A DNA stretch of 62,912 nucleotides, taken from NCBI GenBank assembly GCA_025765615.1, contig JAIVFJ010000336.1:1-62912 (forward strand). Direction: 5' to 3'. Shown piece by piece: positions 23,709 through 35,500 of the stretch (position 1 is its first letter; the number at the start of each line of letters is the position of its first letter). The DNA comes from Zopfochytrium polystomum. Taxonomy: Eukaryota > Chytridiomycota > Chytridiomycetes > Chytridiales > Chytridiaceae. Under the pieces are notes generated by a model. It saw only the letters and a program-made list of their open reading frames with translations. It did no database searches and was not told the origin of the DNA. Made by a program: the position numbers and the translations under genes.

Positions 23709-24486
23709 CGATGTTGTCTTCAAAAAGGGCTGATCGTTGTGTGACTGCTAATTTCCTGCGCGACCGCAAAACCACACCAAACAGCAAGGAACAAAGTTAA
23801 ACTCTTTCAAAAGAACAAATGTTAGGGAAAAAATATGGAGATAGGGAGAGAGGTAGGGTGTGGTGCTGCACGAGCGGCCGAGGACCGTGAGCGCAGCTGC
23901 GTTGCTGGGGAATCCTGTCAAGGAATTTGGGTTTGTGCGCGGTCACGTGATCACTACTCGCCGGGAGGTTGGTGACCTCGCCGCCATGAGTGCCGTTTCC
24001 GACACTTCCGCGTCCGAAGCCCGCAGTAGCCACGGAAGATCGATGGTGATATTGGTGGTGGTGTGAAGTGACCGCCGGACGCCTTCGCGGCTGTTGGTGC
24101 AGCCGAAAGCGACGCTTTGGTTGGCGCGGGGCGCTGTCGTGGCCGCAGGCCTTAACGGAGGCACGCACGACACAGTTGCAGCCGCTCCAGGGCTAAGAGG
24201 GTGGGGATGGATGGGATGGAGTGGATGGGAAAGAAAGGTCTTGGGCTCCGCTCTCCAGGGATCGGGTACTCACCCCTTCTCAAAATCAATACCGAGGGGT
24301 GGTCCGGACGTGTCAGCAAAGCCAACAAACTTGAACCAAGACAAGCCTCCAAAACAGAAACTCGGCCAGAACGACCAAGCGTCTTAAATTGCTTTTATAA
24401 AGCCGTGAAATGTCGGGTCTGGTGAGGACCAAACGATGGTGCAAGAGGTTGATATATTGAACCGATACGCAACACCCCCTCTTCCA
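23709..24486. other. Upstream region of the bromodomain gene
   Basis: Both flanking genes are on the minus strand, so this 780 bp should hold the bromodomain gene promoter and the 3' UTR of the next gene. It is GC-rich in the middle, and I see no conserved coding sequence. Confidence 0.5.
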
Positions 24487-26101
24487 TTACGGCTCAACGA
24501 TGAGAGGCTCAGCCCTTGGACTCTCTCCATGCCCTCCGTACTCAGTGGCCGTGTCTGGGCCGCTTTCCAGGACCTCAGCGGCAACCAGCTCTACGGCGTG
24601 AATGTCTGTGTCGCCGAACTCAGAGCTTATTTGGTTTGCCTTCCGCTGCTCAAGCTGCAGAAAACTGTCGCCGCCATCTCCGTCCGTCGGACTCTTCCTT
24701 GGCACCCAAAACATGTCCTCCATGTCGTCCGATTCGCTGTCGCTGACGTCAGAGTCCCTCTGCGCCACCTCTGGCTTTATAGAGCTTGTGGCGCTGAGGC
24801 TCTGCCTGCCACCCTCCGCATCTTCGGCATCAGTTCCATTAGCCGATGCTCTGAACTGTTTCAGGAGCATACGGTCCAGGTAAGTAAGAGAGCGCTGGTC
24901 GGTGTTGTCGTGAAAGGTGATTTGTCTCTCAGCCGCTGCCGCGAGACTCGCCGGATTGCGGGAGAGCTGAAACGAGTCCTGCGTGCTTGTACTGGTATCT
25001 CCCGTTCTCGATTGCGGACGCGGGCTGCTATCTCTTGAACTTGCCTTTTCTTCGAGTTTTTGAAGCAAGGGAAGTTATCATCAGTTTTTAAAGGGAAACT
25101 TGCGGAGTGAGTGAATTCTACCGGCTGACTGTCGGCCGGCACGCCACTCATTGAGTGCCTGGAGAAAAGAATTTCGCGACTCGCGCTCATCGTAGTCGCC
25201 GTCCAGCAGTGCTGGACTTTTAGCTGTCAAATCCACTCTCTTCGCATTCGTCGGCAGCGCACCAGTCTCGTCTGATAACAACGTTCTGAGTATGTTATTC
25301 TTTATCCTAAATGCAGAAAGTTACCATGCCTTGATGGCTTTGGTACAGACGCCAATCCTTGTTCCGGCGGAGTCTGCGATCGAACGCCAAGACTGGTGGG
25401 AACACGCCACTTTTGCGGTCATTGTTACCACTGTAAAATGCAAAGATGGTTGTAACGCTCACCATGCGAGGTGGCTTCGGCAAACTCTCAGACCGAGCGT
25501 TCTCTGGTGGTCTCGGATTCAGAGGTGGTCCGACAGTTCCGCCCTCCAGTTGAGATACTGTTGGTTCCACTGGCGGCACCTTGGCCTGTTGGAGGGCGCT
25601 TAACTGGTCGAGTCGACTTTGAACCACAGCCTCCACTTTTTTCAATTCAGCGTGTGCTGCGAGAGCAATGGTCTGCTTAGCAACCGCAGGAAGAGTCAAG
25701 ACTCGTGAGCAATCGCAAGCACCTTGCTCTGTTGCTCCTCCGTACCGTCGCATCTACTTTACTGACTTAGTCGATAACGTAACAACGGATAATCGATCCG
25801 AGCCTCACCTTTAATGCCGCATTCTTTTTAGCCAGCACGTCGTCAGCATAGTTATTTAGAGTTCCCCTTGATGGTTTGGCTGCTCTCCACAGAGTTTCGG
25901 TTGTACTTTTGTCCGAAAGAGTCAGAAACGTTCAAACAGTGTGAGATCCCACCCTCGTTTCTCCTTCTGTCGCGACATCTCCTCTCGTAGCATCTCCAGC
26001 CGTTGTTCCATCCGCTGGTTATGTATCTCAAGTTTCTCAACCTCTGTCAAGTTTCTTTCGAACACCGTAATTAATTCTGGAGAGGGGCGACTTCCACTCA
26101 T
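24487..26101 (-). CDS. Coiled-coil protein, ZBBX-like (weak)
   Basis: A likely start at 26101 gives MSGSRPSPELITVFERNLTE and then a coiled coil, EKLEIHNQRMEQRLEMLREE, followed by MSRQKEKRG. Downstream exons contain a helical segment with ALAAHAELKKVEAVVQSRLD (about 25660) and SFLQALNEWRAGRQSAG (about 25180). A long acidic C-terminal exon (25068-24487) contains SDSESDDMEDMFWVPRKS and ends PLIVEP. The N-terminal 'KLE-N-ME-RL-LR-M--EK' coil and the 'F-AL-EWR' motif resemble the zinc-finger B-box protein ZBBX, which is associated with cilia in animals, but I cannot see a clear B-box zinc site. A longer first exon starting at ATG 26231 (MAANTEHVSVV) is possible. Function is inferred at best. Confidence 0.4.
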
Positions 26102-26872
26102 CGACCCTGTGTCTTACTTTCTCCCAACTCTGACGAGCCCACCGCTTTTGGCTCCAGTTCCATCGCTTTGCTTTGAACCCGTGCCATCCGTGACGCCTCG
26201 AGCTACTACGCTGACGTGTTCGGTGTTGGCCGCCATCGCCGACGTATTGTGTTTGTGTGCGTCCGCAATCTTTTGTTGGCAGGCGAGACAAATTCAGTTT
26301 CGTACACACTATTTATGTATTGACGACTGCCGCGGACTCCATCATCTGGGCGCGCCTTCCAAAACGCGAAACTCCGGGAGTGTCAACTTCTGAGATTGCA
26401 GCCTTTACAAGCCCAAAGGGTTGGGGTTGGATGGGAGAGTTTCTCACGGTGGCCTTCTCCATCATCCGTCAGTGTTTGGTGGCCGCTCAGTAGGCAAAGC
26501 CGATGACAAAAAGCGAAAGACGTTCATTTCACGCAGAAAAAAAGTAAAATAAAGTAAAATAAGCTTGACAGTGAGAGTGGTCAAGAACAGATGGCGACCA
26601 GCCCATGGAATGAATCGACTTTCAGTTTAAACGAAAAAAGGCTACGGATACCGCGAATGGAAACATTTGGCAAATGACACACATGCGCAACATAAGAAGG
26701 GTCCGAGAACGAACGACACGTTATGCTTCGTCCACTCTCACCAGCAAGCTCTGCTGCTCCTCAGCACCACGACCGCGTTCAACGATCTTGTTCGAGATCG
26801 CCTCCGCCGCATGGCCACCGCCGCCGTCGCGACCGAACCTTTCGCCGCGTCTCTGCCGCGTCCTGCGCTCGC
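26102..26872. other. Intergenic
   Basis: An optional first exon of the ZBBX-like gene (near 26110-26231) could lie at the left. The remainder has AT-rich sequence near 26500-26660 (AAAGTAAAATAAAGTAAAAT). No conserved frame is seen. Confidence 0.45.
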
Positions 26873-27184
26873 TCAGCCAAAGCACCGGTCGCTCAAAGCG
26901 TCGCGGACAGCGACTGTTGTGGACAAGAGGAATGCGAGGGTGAGCGAGCCGTACACGACAACAAAGGGCGTGACGCGGAGGTGCGCTTCGGTTCTGAGAT
27001 ATGGGCCGTATTGCCCGCTGTCGTAGTCGTACCAAACACCTCTGCTCCATCCATCGGCCCACAGCGACTCGACGACCGCGTCCCGCCATCGCTGCGGCGC
27101 ACGAGCCGCCTCCATCCCTTCCACTGCTGTGGCAAGGTATTCCACATTTTGGACTATTTTTCTTCCAGATGCTCGCAGTTGCAT
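26873..27184 (-). CDS. Small single-pass membrane protein, unrecognised
   Basis: ATG at 27184 opens 103 codons with no intron. The N-terminal half is hydrophilic (MQLRASGRKIVQNVEYLATA, then WRDAVVESLWADGWSRGVWY). A Tyr/Gly-rich stretch (DYDSGQYGPYLRTE) precedes one hydrophobic segment, VTPFVVVYGSLTLAFLLSTT, and the protein ends SDRCFG. The size and single helix near the C-terminus are compatible with a tail-anchored or mitochondrial inner-membrane protein, but I recognise no family. It lies head-to-head with XPB, with only about 40 bp between them, so the two probably share a promoter. Overlapping frames are open here because the region is GC-rich, so reality is not certain. Confidence 0.45.
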   Translation of the reverse strand: MQLRASGRKIVQNVEYLATAVEGMEAARAPQRWRDAVVESLWADGWSRGVWYDYDSGQYGPYLRTEAHLRVTPFVVVYGSLTLAFLLSTTVAVRDALSDRCFG

Positions 27185-27220
27185 CTTGGCTCATTCAGGT
27201 ATTCAATAATGTTGTTCTAG

Positions 27221-30200
27221 TAATTGCTTGTCGGACTTCGAAGTTCACAAAAAACGAAAAAGCAAAGAGGTCGAGATGGATGTGGATCGTGACCATGACT
27301 TGGTCGAGGGAGGCACCGACTTGGCCGCCACCAAGGACAATGACAGAGAAGGCGCGAGTGACGACGACGATGACGACGAAGAAATGAACTACCACGACGG
27401 CGAGGAAGAGGATGGCGGCGAATATCTGCACGTGTCCGGGTTCTTCTTTCACCAGTCGATCGACCAGCTGTTTCCCCCGGAGGGCTGCTACGGCCACATG
27501 GAGCTGAAGCCAGACTACCGTGCCCGCCCTCTCCTCGTATTTGCAAACGGCTCTGTCATACTGGAAGCCTTTTCGCCCCTCGCAGAGCAGGCAATGGATT
27601 TCCTCGTTGCCGGTACGACCGCTTTCGTCTTGTCCTGGGTTTTTTTTTGAATTTTTTTATGTGGTGATAAACGGCATAATTATTTGTGGCAGTTGCAGAA
27701 CCGGTCTCGCGGCCATCGATGATTCACGAATACAAGCTCACCGAATACAGCCTGTACGCAGCCGTCAGTGTCGGCCTCGACCCGAAATCCATCGTGGACG
27801 TTTTAAATCGTTTGTCCAAAACAACCATTCCCACCAAGGTGAAGAAATTTATCCACCAGCATACAGAGTCCGTCGGTCGGGTCAAGATGGTGCTCAAAGA
27901 CAACCACTTCTACGTCGAGAGCCAGTTTCCAGACAGTCTCCGCACACTGCTGAGAGACGACGTTGTAAGAGCAGCTCGTGTTGTGCATGAAGGGCAGGTC
28001 GGGGACGACTTTCGGGTGGAGCAAGTTGCAGTCCAGGAACCAATGTTTGGGTCAAAGAGGACCAAGGCTTCGAAATCGAAATCAAAGAAGCCGGTAAACG
28101 GTGCACCAGGTACCAAGGCCAAGACTGTTCAAGCGGAACAGCCGCCACAACCGCCACCCCCACCTCCCTCTGCCTCGAAAGCTCAACCCGAGTTGGACGA
28201 GTACGACCAACTGAACCTTTTTGATATGTTTGATGGAGTGGACGATTCGATGCTGGATGCCGCCACTTTGACTGCTCTCGCGCCGCAGCCGTCAGCAGAC
28301 ACTGAAGAGTTTGGAGACTTCCCTGCCGGGCCCGTGGAGCTGAACATTGACGGACCCATACCAACGTTGGAGGACGAAGAGGACCTGACGGAAGCGATAG
28401 AAACGACGCTTCATCCTGCAGCCGGCGCCCTTTTGTCATCCTTTGAGGTCAGGGCGGAAAATGTCGAGTCGGTGCGCAGGCGGTGCAGCGAACTAGGACT
28501 GCCCGTCATCGAAGAATATGACTTTCGCGTTGACACGACACTGCCCCGTCTCGACATTGATCTGAAGGCCTCAGCGCGGCTCCGCCCTTATCAGGAAAAA
28601 TCGTTAAATAAGATGTTTGGCAATGGGCGTGCGAGATCAGGGATCGTTGTGCTTCCGTGCGGTGCCGGAAAGACTCTTGTCGGCGTCACCGCTGCGTGTA
28701 CAATAAAGAGAAGCTGCCTTGTTCTTTGTACTTCGGGGTAAGAGGATTTTCGATACCCCTCTGCTGGCCCTCACTGAATGCTCACGGACCTGGAACAAAA
28801 AGCGTCTCTGTAGACCAATGGGCGAGGGAGTTCCGCTCCTGGTCGACTATAACCGAACGACAGATTGCCAAGTTTACATCTCAGTCCAAAGAAAAGGTAA
28901 TTTTCATTGTTTTTTAGTTGTTTATGCTTCGACTTTTGAACGAGTTCTTTCTGACAGTTCTCCGCACCGGCTGGTGTTCTCATATCCACTTACACTATGG
29001 TGACGTTTTCCGGAAAACGAGCGTATGACGCTCAAAAGCTCATGGACTTCATTTGCTCTCGCGAGTGGGGGTTTCTCCTCCTTGATGAAGTCCATGTCGT
29101 TCCAGCGGACATGTTCAAAAAGGTGTTGACCATTGTGAAAGCTCATGCGAAGCTTGGTTTGACCGCGACGTTGGTCCGAGAAGACAACAAGATATCCCAG
29201 CTGAACTATTTGATTGGACCCAAGGTTGTTGACTCTGTTCTGAGATTTTTGTCATTCTCATGCTCAAAATTTCTTCTCGAACAGCTTTTTGAGGCTAATT
29301 GGCTCGATCTTGCCAAGAAGGGTCATATTGCAAATGTTCAGGTCACAGGCAACCTACCTACTAACAACGAAACTGATGGATCTTGACCTTTAGTGTGCCG
29401 AAGTTTGGTGCGAAATGTCAAAGGAGTTTTTTCAAGAGTACCTTGACCAGCCCCTCGCCAGGTACCTTTTCCACTTCCACTTGCGTATTTCGTTGATATT
29501 CTATTTTCCAAAGGAAACGCCAACTGCTGCAAGTAATGAATCCCCGGAAAATTCAGTCGTGTGCCTTCCTTATAGATTACCACGAGAGCCGAGGCGACAA
29601 AATCATCGTATTTTCTGACAACGTTTTCGCTTTGAAGGTACTCAATCTTGCGACATATCGCAGCCTTCTAATTGCTTGTAGTTCTATGCGAATAAGCTAG
29701 GGAGACCTTTCATCTACGGTGGCACATCCCCAGCCGAACGGTCACGCATTTTGCAGCAGTTTCGGTACAACCCAGCCTTAAATACTATCTTCCTTTCAAA
29801 AGTGGGCGATACTTCCATAGATATTCCTGAAGCGTCCGTTCTGATACAGGTGCGCTTAACCAACAGACACTTCCCTCTTTATGCTGACGCAACTTAGATC
29901 TCTTGTCACTACGGATCGCGGCGGCAGGAAGCTCAGAGGTTGGGGCGGATTCTTCGCGCAAAGAAGCAGATGGGATCCGGGTACAATGCGTTCTTCTATA
30001 CTTTGGTCAGCAAAGACACTGAGGAGGTGTATTACTCGGCAAAAAGACAGCAGTTTCTAGTGGATCAAGGTAATTTGTGGCGCCGAGGAAGCACAGTTTA
30101 TCCATGGTGCAAGTTGAGGTGGAGCGGTACTTTCAACCCTTATCCATTCTGCCAGCTCCCACCAATAAGCTTACTTCACACACAAGGGTGATTGTTTGCT

Positions 30201-30643
30201 TTCCCCTGAATGGGGACCCCAGGAACTGGCAGAATGTATAAGTGCTGGAAGAACTGCTCCATATCGGCTCCCGCCCTGGGGAGAATGCCTCGCTTCCAGT
30301 TGTTTATAATCTCTTAGGGTACTTTTTTAAGATAATCTCTAAACTGGAGGGACTCGAAGCAACGTCAACAGTCTATACAGAGTTGAATGAGCGGCTTGAG
30401 CTACTTGCAACGGTTCTTGTTTCCAACCTGGACGACGATGAAATGGATTTGGTCGAGGACGACAACCTGCGGTATGGTGACGACGATGCCGACGAAGTCG
30501 ACGCATCAACGCAAGCGCCACTCTTCATCCAGCGCTCGAGCAACATGGCGTCACTATCTGGCGCTGATCAGATGGCGTACATGGAGGTTGAGAGGGGCAG
30601 GCGCCAGTCGAGCCGAAGATTTCGGCAGCGCGACAAACAATGA
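27221..30643 (+). CDS. ERCC3: XPB/ERCC3/Ssl2 DNA helicase, TFIIH core subunit
   Basis: Ten exons can be placed: 27221-27612, 27693-28737, 28803-28896, 28958-29224, 29285-29341, 29394-29461, 29514-29637, 29682-29849, 29898-30069 and 30318-30643. All join in frame with GT-AG introns. The damage-recognition region reads [20 protein letters not shown]. The helicase has [20 protein letters not shown] (Walker A), [14 protein letters not shown] (DEVH box), [11 protein letters not shown] (motif III with the RED motif), [33 protein letters not shown] and [17 protein letters not shown] (motif VI). It is the 3'-5' translocase that opens promoters and drives nucleotide-excision repair. An acidic tract lies near 27350-27420 and a Pro-rich insert near 28140. 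The C-terminus keeps the [12 protein letters not shown] motif. The ATG is not in this exon; phase indicates a short upstream exon ending with two bases of a codon. Confidence 0.97.
30139..30242. repeat. Imperfect inverted repeat within the last XPB intron
   Basis: Arms at 30139-30159 and 30222-30242 match at 19 of 21 positions; the perfect core is CATTCTGCCAG against CTGGCAGAATG. The 62-bp loop has no coding content. The host intron (248 bp) is far longer than the other XPB introns, which suggests a small foldback insertion. Confidence 0.65.
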
Positions 30644-31016
30644 GCTTTTTTGCTGTAAATATTATGTGTATGTTGCGTAATGAATAGAGCCGTACAAAGC
30701 CAAAACAAAACGGAAGGGCATGTGAGACTATCACCCTTTGACCTAGAATCAGGCCTGAGAGCGAAGGAAATCAGATAATAGGCTAAACTAACTTTATTGT
30801 TACGGTGCTTGTCCACTGATGTTCTCGAATTGGCACTGTGTCTCAGGCCCAAGGTCTCGGCAATTTGATTTGTAGAGATCAGTCAAAGTAACCGTCAGAA
30901 AAATTGCATTATACTGACAGATAAAAACCAGTAAAAAAAAAGCATGTATCTGTGTAGAGTGTAGTGTTTCACTTGTGCTTTGAACAAGGAGCGAAGACTT
31001 GAAGAAGGTATAAAAA
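30644..31016. other. Convergent 3' region between XPB and the LIM gene
   Basis: The two genes end towards each other. No coding sequence is seen. ATAAAAACC and A-rich stretches near 30900-30945 could serve 3'-end processing. Confidence 0.5.
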
Positions 31017-31924
<908 letters not shown>

Positions 31925-32553
31925 CGTTTGATCGAACAAGCGTATTGTGGTCGAAGAAGCTTGGAGAGAGAGAGGATCTATGAATGGAGGAAAGTTTGGC
32001 GTAGAGGCTGGAGCGCCGGCAGAGAGGACTGCGATGGATCGCCAGTGGCTTCGGTAAAGGTTTCTTCTCTCTCTAAATATTCATGCAAACAAAACAAAAA
32101 AAAAAAAAAAAAAAAAAAATACACCAAAGAGCTCGGTTATTGCGGTGAGGTCCTTGAAGGTGGAGGTATTCAAATACGGTGGAGACCAGCGTGCTGGGCA
32201 CGGCATCCTCGCATACCTGCCCACACCCGCTGCCCCCAGGGACGGCCCTCGGGCAGACTCAGGATCGCAGCGAATGCCCGGCCTTGGCCAACCGGGCAGA
32301 AAAACCCAATTATGTTTAGTGCTGAAGAGGAAGAAAAAAAAAACTCGGGAACACCAAAACATACGACTACCCGCCTGCATAATTGACGGGAAGGGGGGAA
32401 AATAAACCAGCGAAAACACCCTCTGGTTTTCACTGTTGCCGCAACGTGCCAAACCCCGAGGAATTGGCAGCCAGCTTCATTTCCAACCCTGTGACAAAGA
32501 TGAGGGTGAACCGCCGAGCCCAGACCGAATCATGTTAATTTGACGCGTGCGAA
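31925..32553. other. Intergenic, promoter side of the LIM gene, with poly(A) tract
   Basis: This stretch lies upstream of the LIM gene and downstream of LRRC9. A run of 24 A's occupies 32096-32119. No conserved coding sequence is seen. Confidence 0.5.
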
Positions 32554-35500
32554 TTAGATGACGATTCGAAAAGAGCACCAACCGTCCAGAACAACAGAGG
32601 TGATCTTGATCGGCAGCTTCGACAGCGAGTTGGACTGCACCGCGGCCGACGCGGCCGCCGCCGCTGACACCAGCGGCGCGGCCTGTATCGACATGGGCAT
32701 CTTGAGCGCGCTGGACGACGACGTAGTCGCGCTTGGCGCCGCCATGTCCTCGCGCATCATGCACTGCTCCATGTAGCACATTTCCGCGCGCTGCCGCTCC
32801 TCCTCCGAGACCTCCTTGTCGTCGATGCAGATAATTTGAGGGAACCGTAGGATGACCGAGAGACGGTAGAGCTGCTTCCGGGAGACGGCGTTTTGCGCCA
32901 GGTTGATTTCAATGAGGCTTGGGAGTTTCATTCTCTGCGGAGAATCCGGAGTGACTTCAGCGTTTGCGGCGGGGCGCGAAAGATTTATTCGGAGGGAAGA
33001 GTACCTCAATGTCGGTCAGCTCGGCAATACGATTTCCGGTGAGCATCAGGTACTGGAGGTTAGGCAGGCAATCGAAATGCGCAAGTGTTCGCAGCCGATT
33101 TTCTCTAATAAAACGGGCTTAGTGTTGAGCTCCCATATTCGCTCAAACAAAGTGAAAACACGTACCGTATATGAAGCTCTTTCAAATTGATGAGTGGCAA
33201 GAACGACGATTGCTCGGCCATTTTGATGTGATTTTTATCGAGCACTAGCTCCACTAGGTTGGTCAAGTGCTCCAGCCCATCAAGCTGGCGCCACGCACAT
33301 GAATCGGTGTGTCAGTAACTGCAAGTAAGCCAATCGCAGCAACCTTTGAAATCCGGTTTCCAGAAAGGTTCAAAACCTTCAGCTGCGGCATGCGATAAAG
33401 GCCAAGGTCTGCAATCCGTACGACGCAGTTGCCGCCCAACTGAAGCTCCTCCAGAGCCGGAAACAGAATCTTTCCCCTGACAGGCTCTTGGCTCTCAATC
33501 CTCCACCCATAGGGTCCCATTACCGCGGGCGCGTCGCCCACTAACAGCTTTTCAATCCTGTTTCCGGCGACGCTCAGGCTCTTGAGACCCCCGAGGCACA
33601 CGAACGCGTCGACGGTGGCCAAAAGGTTGTTGTCAAAGTTGAGCTTGCGGAGGTTCCGAAAGTCGACCGCGTTGAAGCAGTCGATTTCGCGGATCTTGGA
33701 GCCGCGTAGGTCGAGCTCGCTGATGTTTTTGAAGGAGAAGTGGCCGATTTTGTCGCCGAGAAGCTCGACCGTGAGTTTGCCAAGGAAGGCCTCTTTCGCT
33801 TGTGTTTGCTCTTTTGGAGTAATGCTTGCGCCATCGATAATCTTGGCAGAAAATGAGTTTCGTTGGTCGGCTGTGTCAGGAACAGGGACTGACCTTAAGA
33901 CGGGAAAGGTGAAAAATGCTGAACAATCTGTAGTTTGAAATTTGGGAGACGGCGTTTCCTGTCAAGTCCAGAATAATGAGCCTTGGCAACTCTTTTAGAG
34001 GGAAGATGCAGTACAGCTCAGAGATGTAGTTGTTTCCAATGTCTGGTGTAGTCGATCCGATCAGATTACCAATAAAGTTGCCTTTGGCAGGCTTAGAACT
34101 TACAAAACTCCATCAGCGTCGCCATTTTAGCGAAGGGTTTTAAGTGCTTGCACTCTGTTATTCTCAAGGCTCAGTAGCATCAAGCTTTTGAAGTTTTTGG
34201 CAGCGTCCACGGTGGCGATCCGGTTGTTGCTTGCGTCCAGCTTGGTCAGCGCTTGAAGCGGTGCGAGTCCGTCGATGGACTCGATTTCGTTGTTTTCAAG
34301 GGACAGCTCTTCCAACCGCGGAAAAAGCGCCAGCCGGGAAACGTCCCTTAGGTTGTTGTTGCGGAATGAAGCCCACCGCAGATGAACGAGTCTAGTATCC
34401 GAGGGGAAGTGGGGTGGAATGGAGGCCGGTTTGAGGGCATTTCAAGAATCAGTTTTCACACGATAAAATCTTGAACGGCTTCACTCAGCCGAACAACCTT
34501 AGAGGCAGCATATCCAGATCAAACAAGTTGCAGTCGTCCAACTCGAGTGTCGTGATGCTCTCCAAGTCCAGCCACCCGGCAATATCCGCCCCAACTATGG
34601 CGCTTCTGTCCAGCTCCTTCTCGTGCATCCGCCAGAACTCGTTCTGCGTGGCTGAAGAGCCGTATCCGCTCTGCGTGCGGACGGAAAGTGGGCGGAACAG
34701 GTGCGGCTGGCGCGAGGAGTGGGCGCGGAGGAACTCAGCTTCGGCCGCGAGCTGGTCCATTCTATCAGGAGGCAGCACCGAAGCGTCGCCGCCTGGATTT
34801 TTGCTTGCGCTAGCGTCCGCCGCAGAGATGGCTGCGTTCTCGAGGCTCCAGCAAATGGCACCGTGTAGTCGGAAGGGAATGGACTTTTCTGATGCGTCGA
34901 GAGCCTTTCCGTCCAACAAAATCAGCGTCTTTGGTCCAACGGTGCCCGCAACTATCTGCCGGAATCCTTTGCGCTTGGCGATTGGATTGAACTGCAAATT
35001 GAGTGCTGTGAGGTTGCTGAGGTGGTCGCGCATATGAAGAATGTTCTCAAAGTGCGAAATGTTGTTCTTGGCGAGATTGAGGTGCTTGAGGTTCTGCATA
35101 ATTGTCATTTTCGAGACCACGCTGGCAATGACGTTCATGGAAACATCCAATTTCTCGAGGAGCGGGCAATGTCGGACGTCTGGAAACTCGCGAAGACCAT
35201 TCATACTCAGAGTCAGATTTCTGAGGTGCGTGAACCGTTGAAATTTTGACCACTGGAGCTTTGAGCCAGCCATGGACATATTTAGGGTTTCAACACAGTC
35301 TGGTGATTTCTTGGACAATAAATCCTATAATTCTGTCGTAAGCACAACAAACTTACTCAGATAAGAGTTGCAAACCATTGTGAGCTCCAAAGGAATCAGG
35401 TTGACAGAGTCGGCGACCATTATGTCGGGATGCTCCTCTTGTAATTTGGACAGTGGAACGTTCTGCATCAGTTGACGTCGATCCTGTCGAATTAAGGTCA

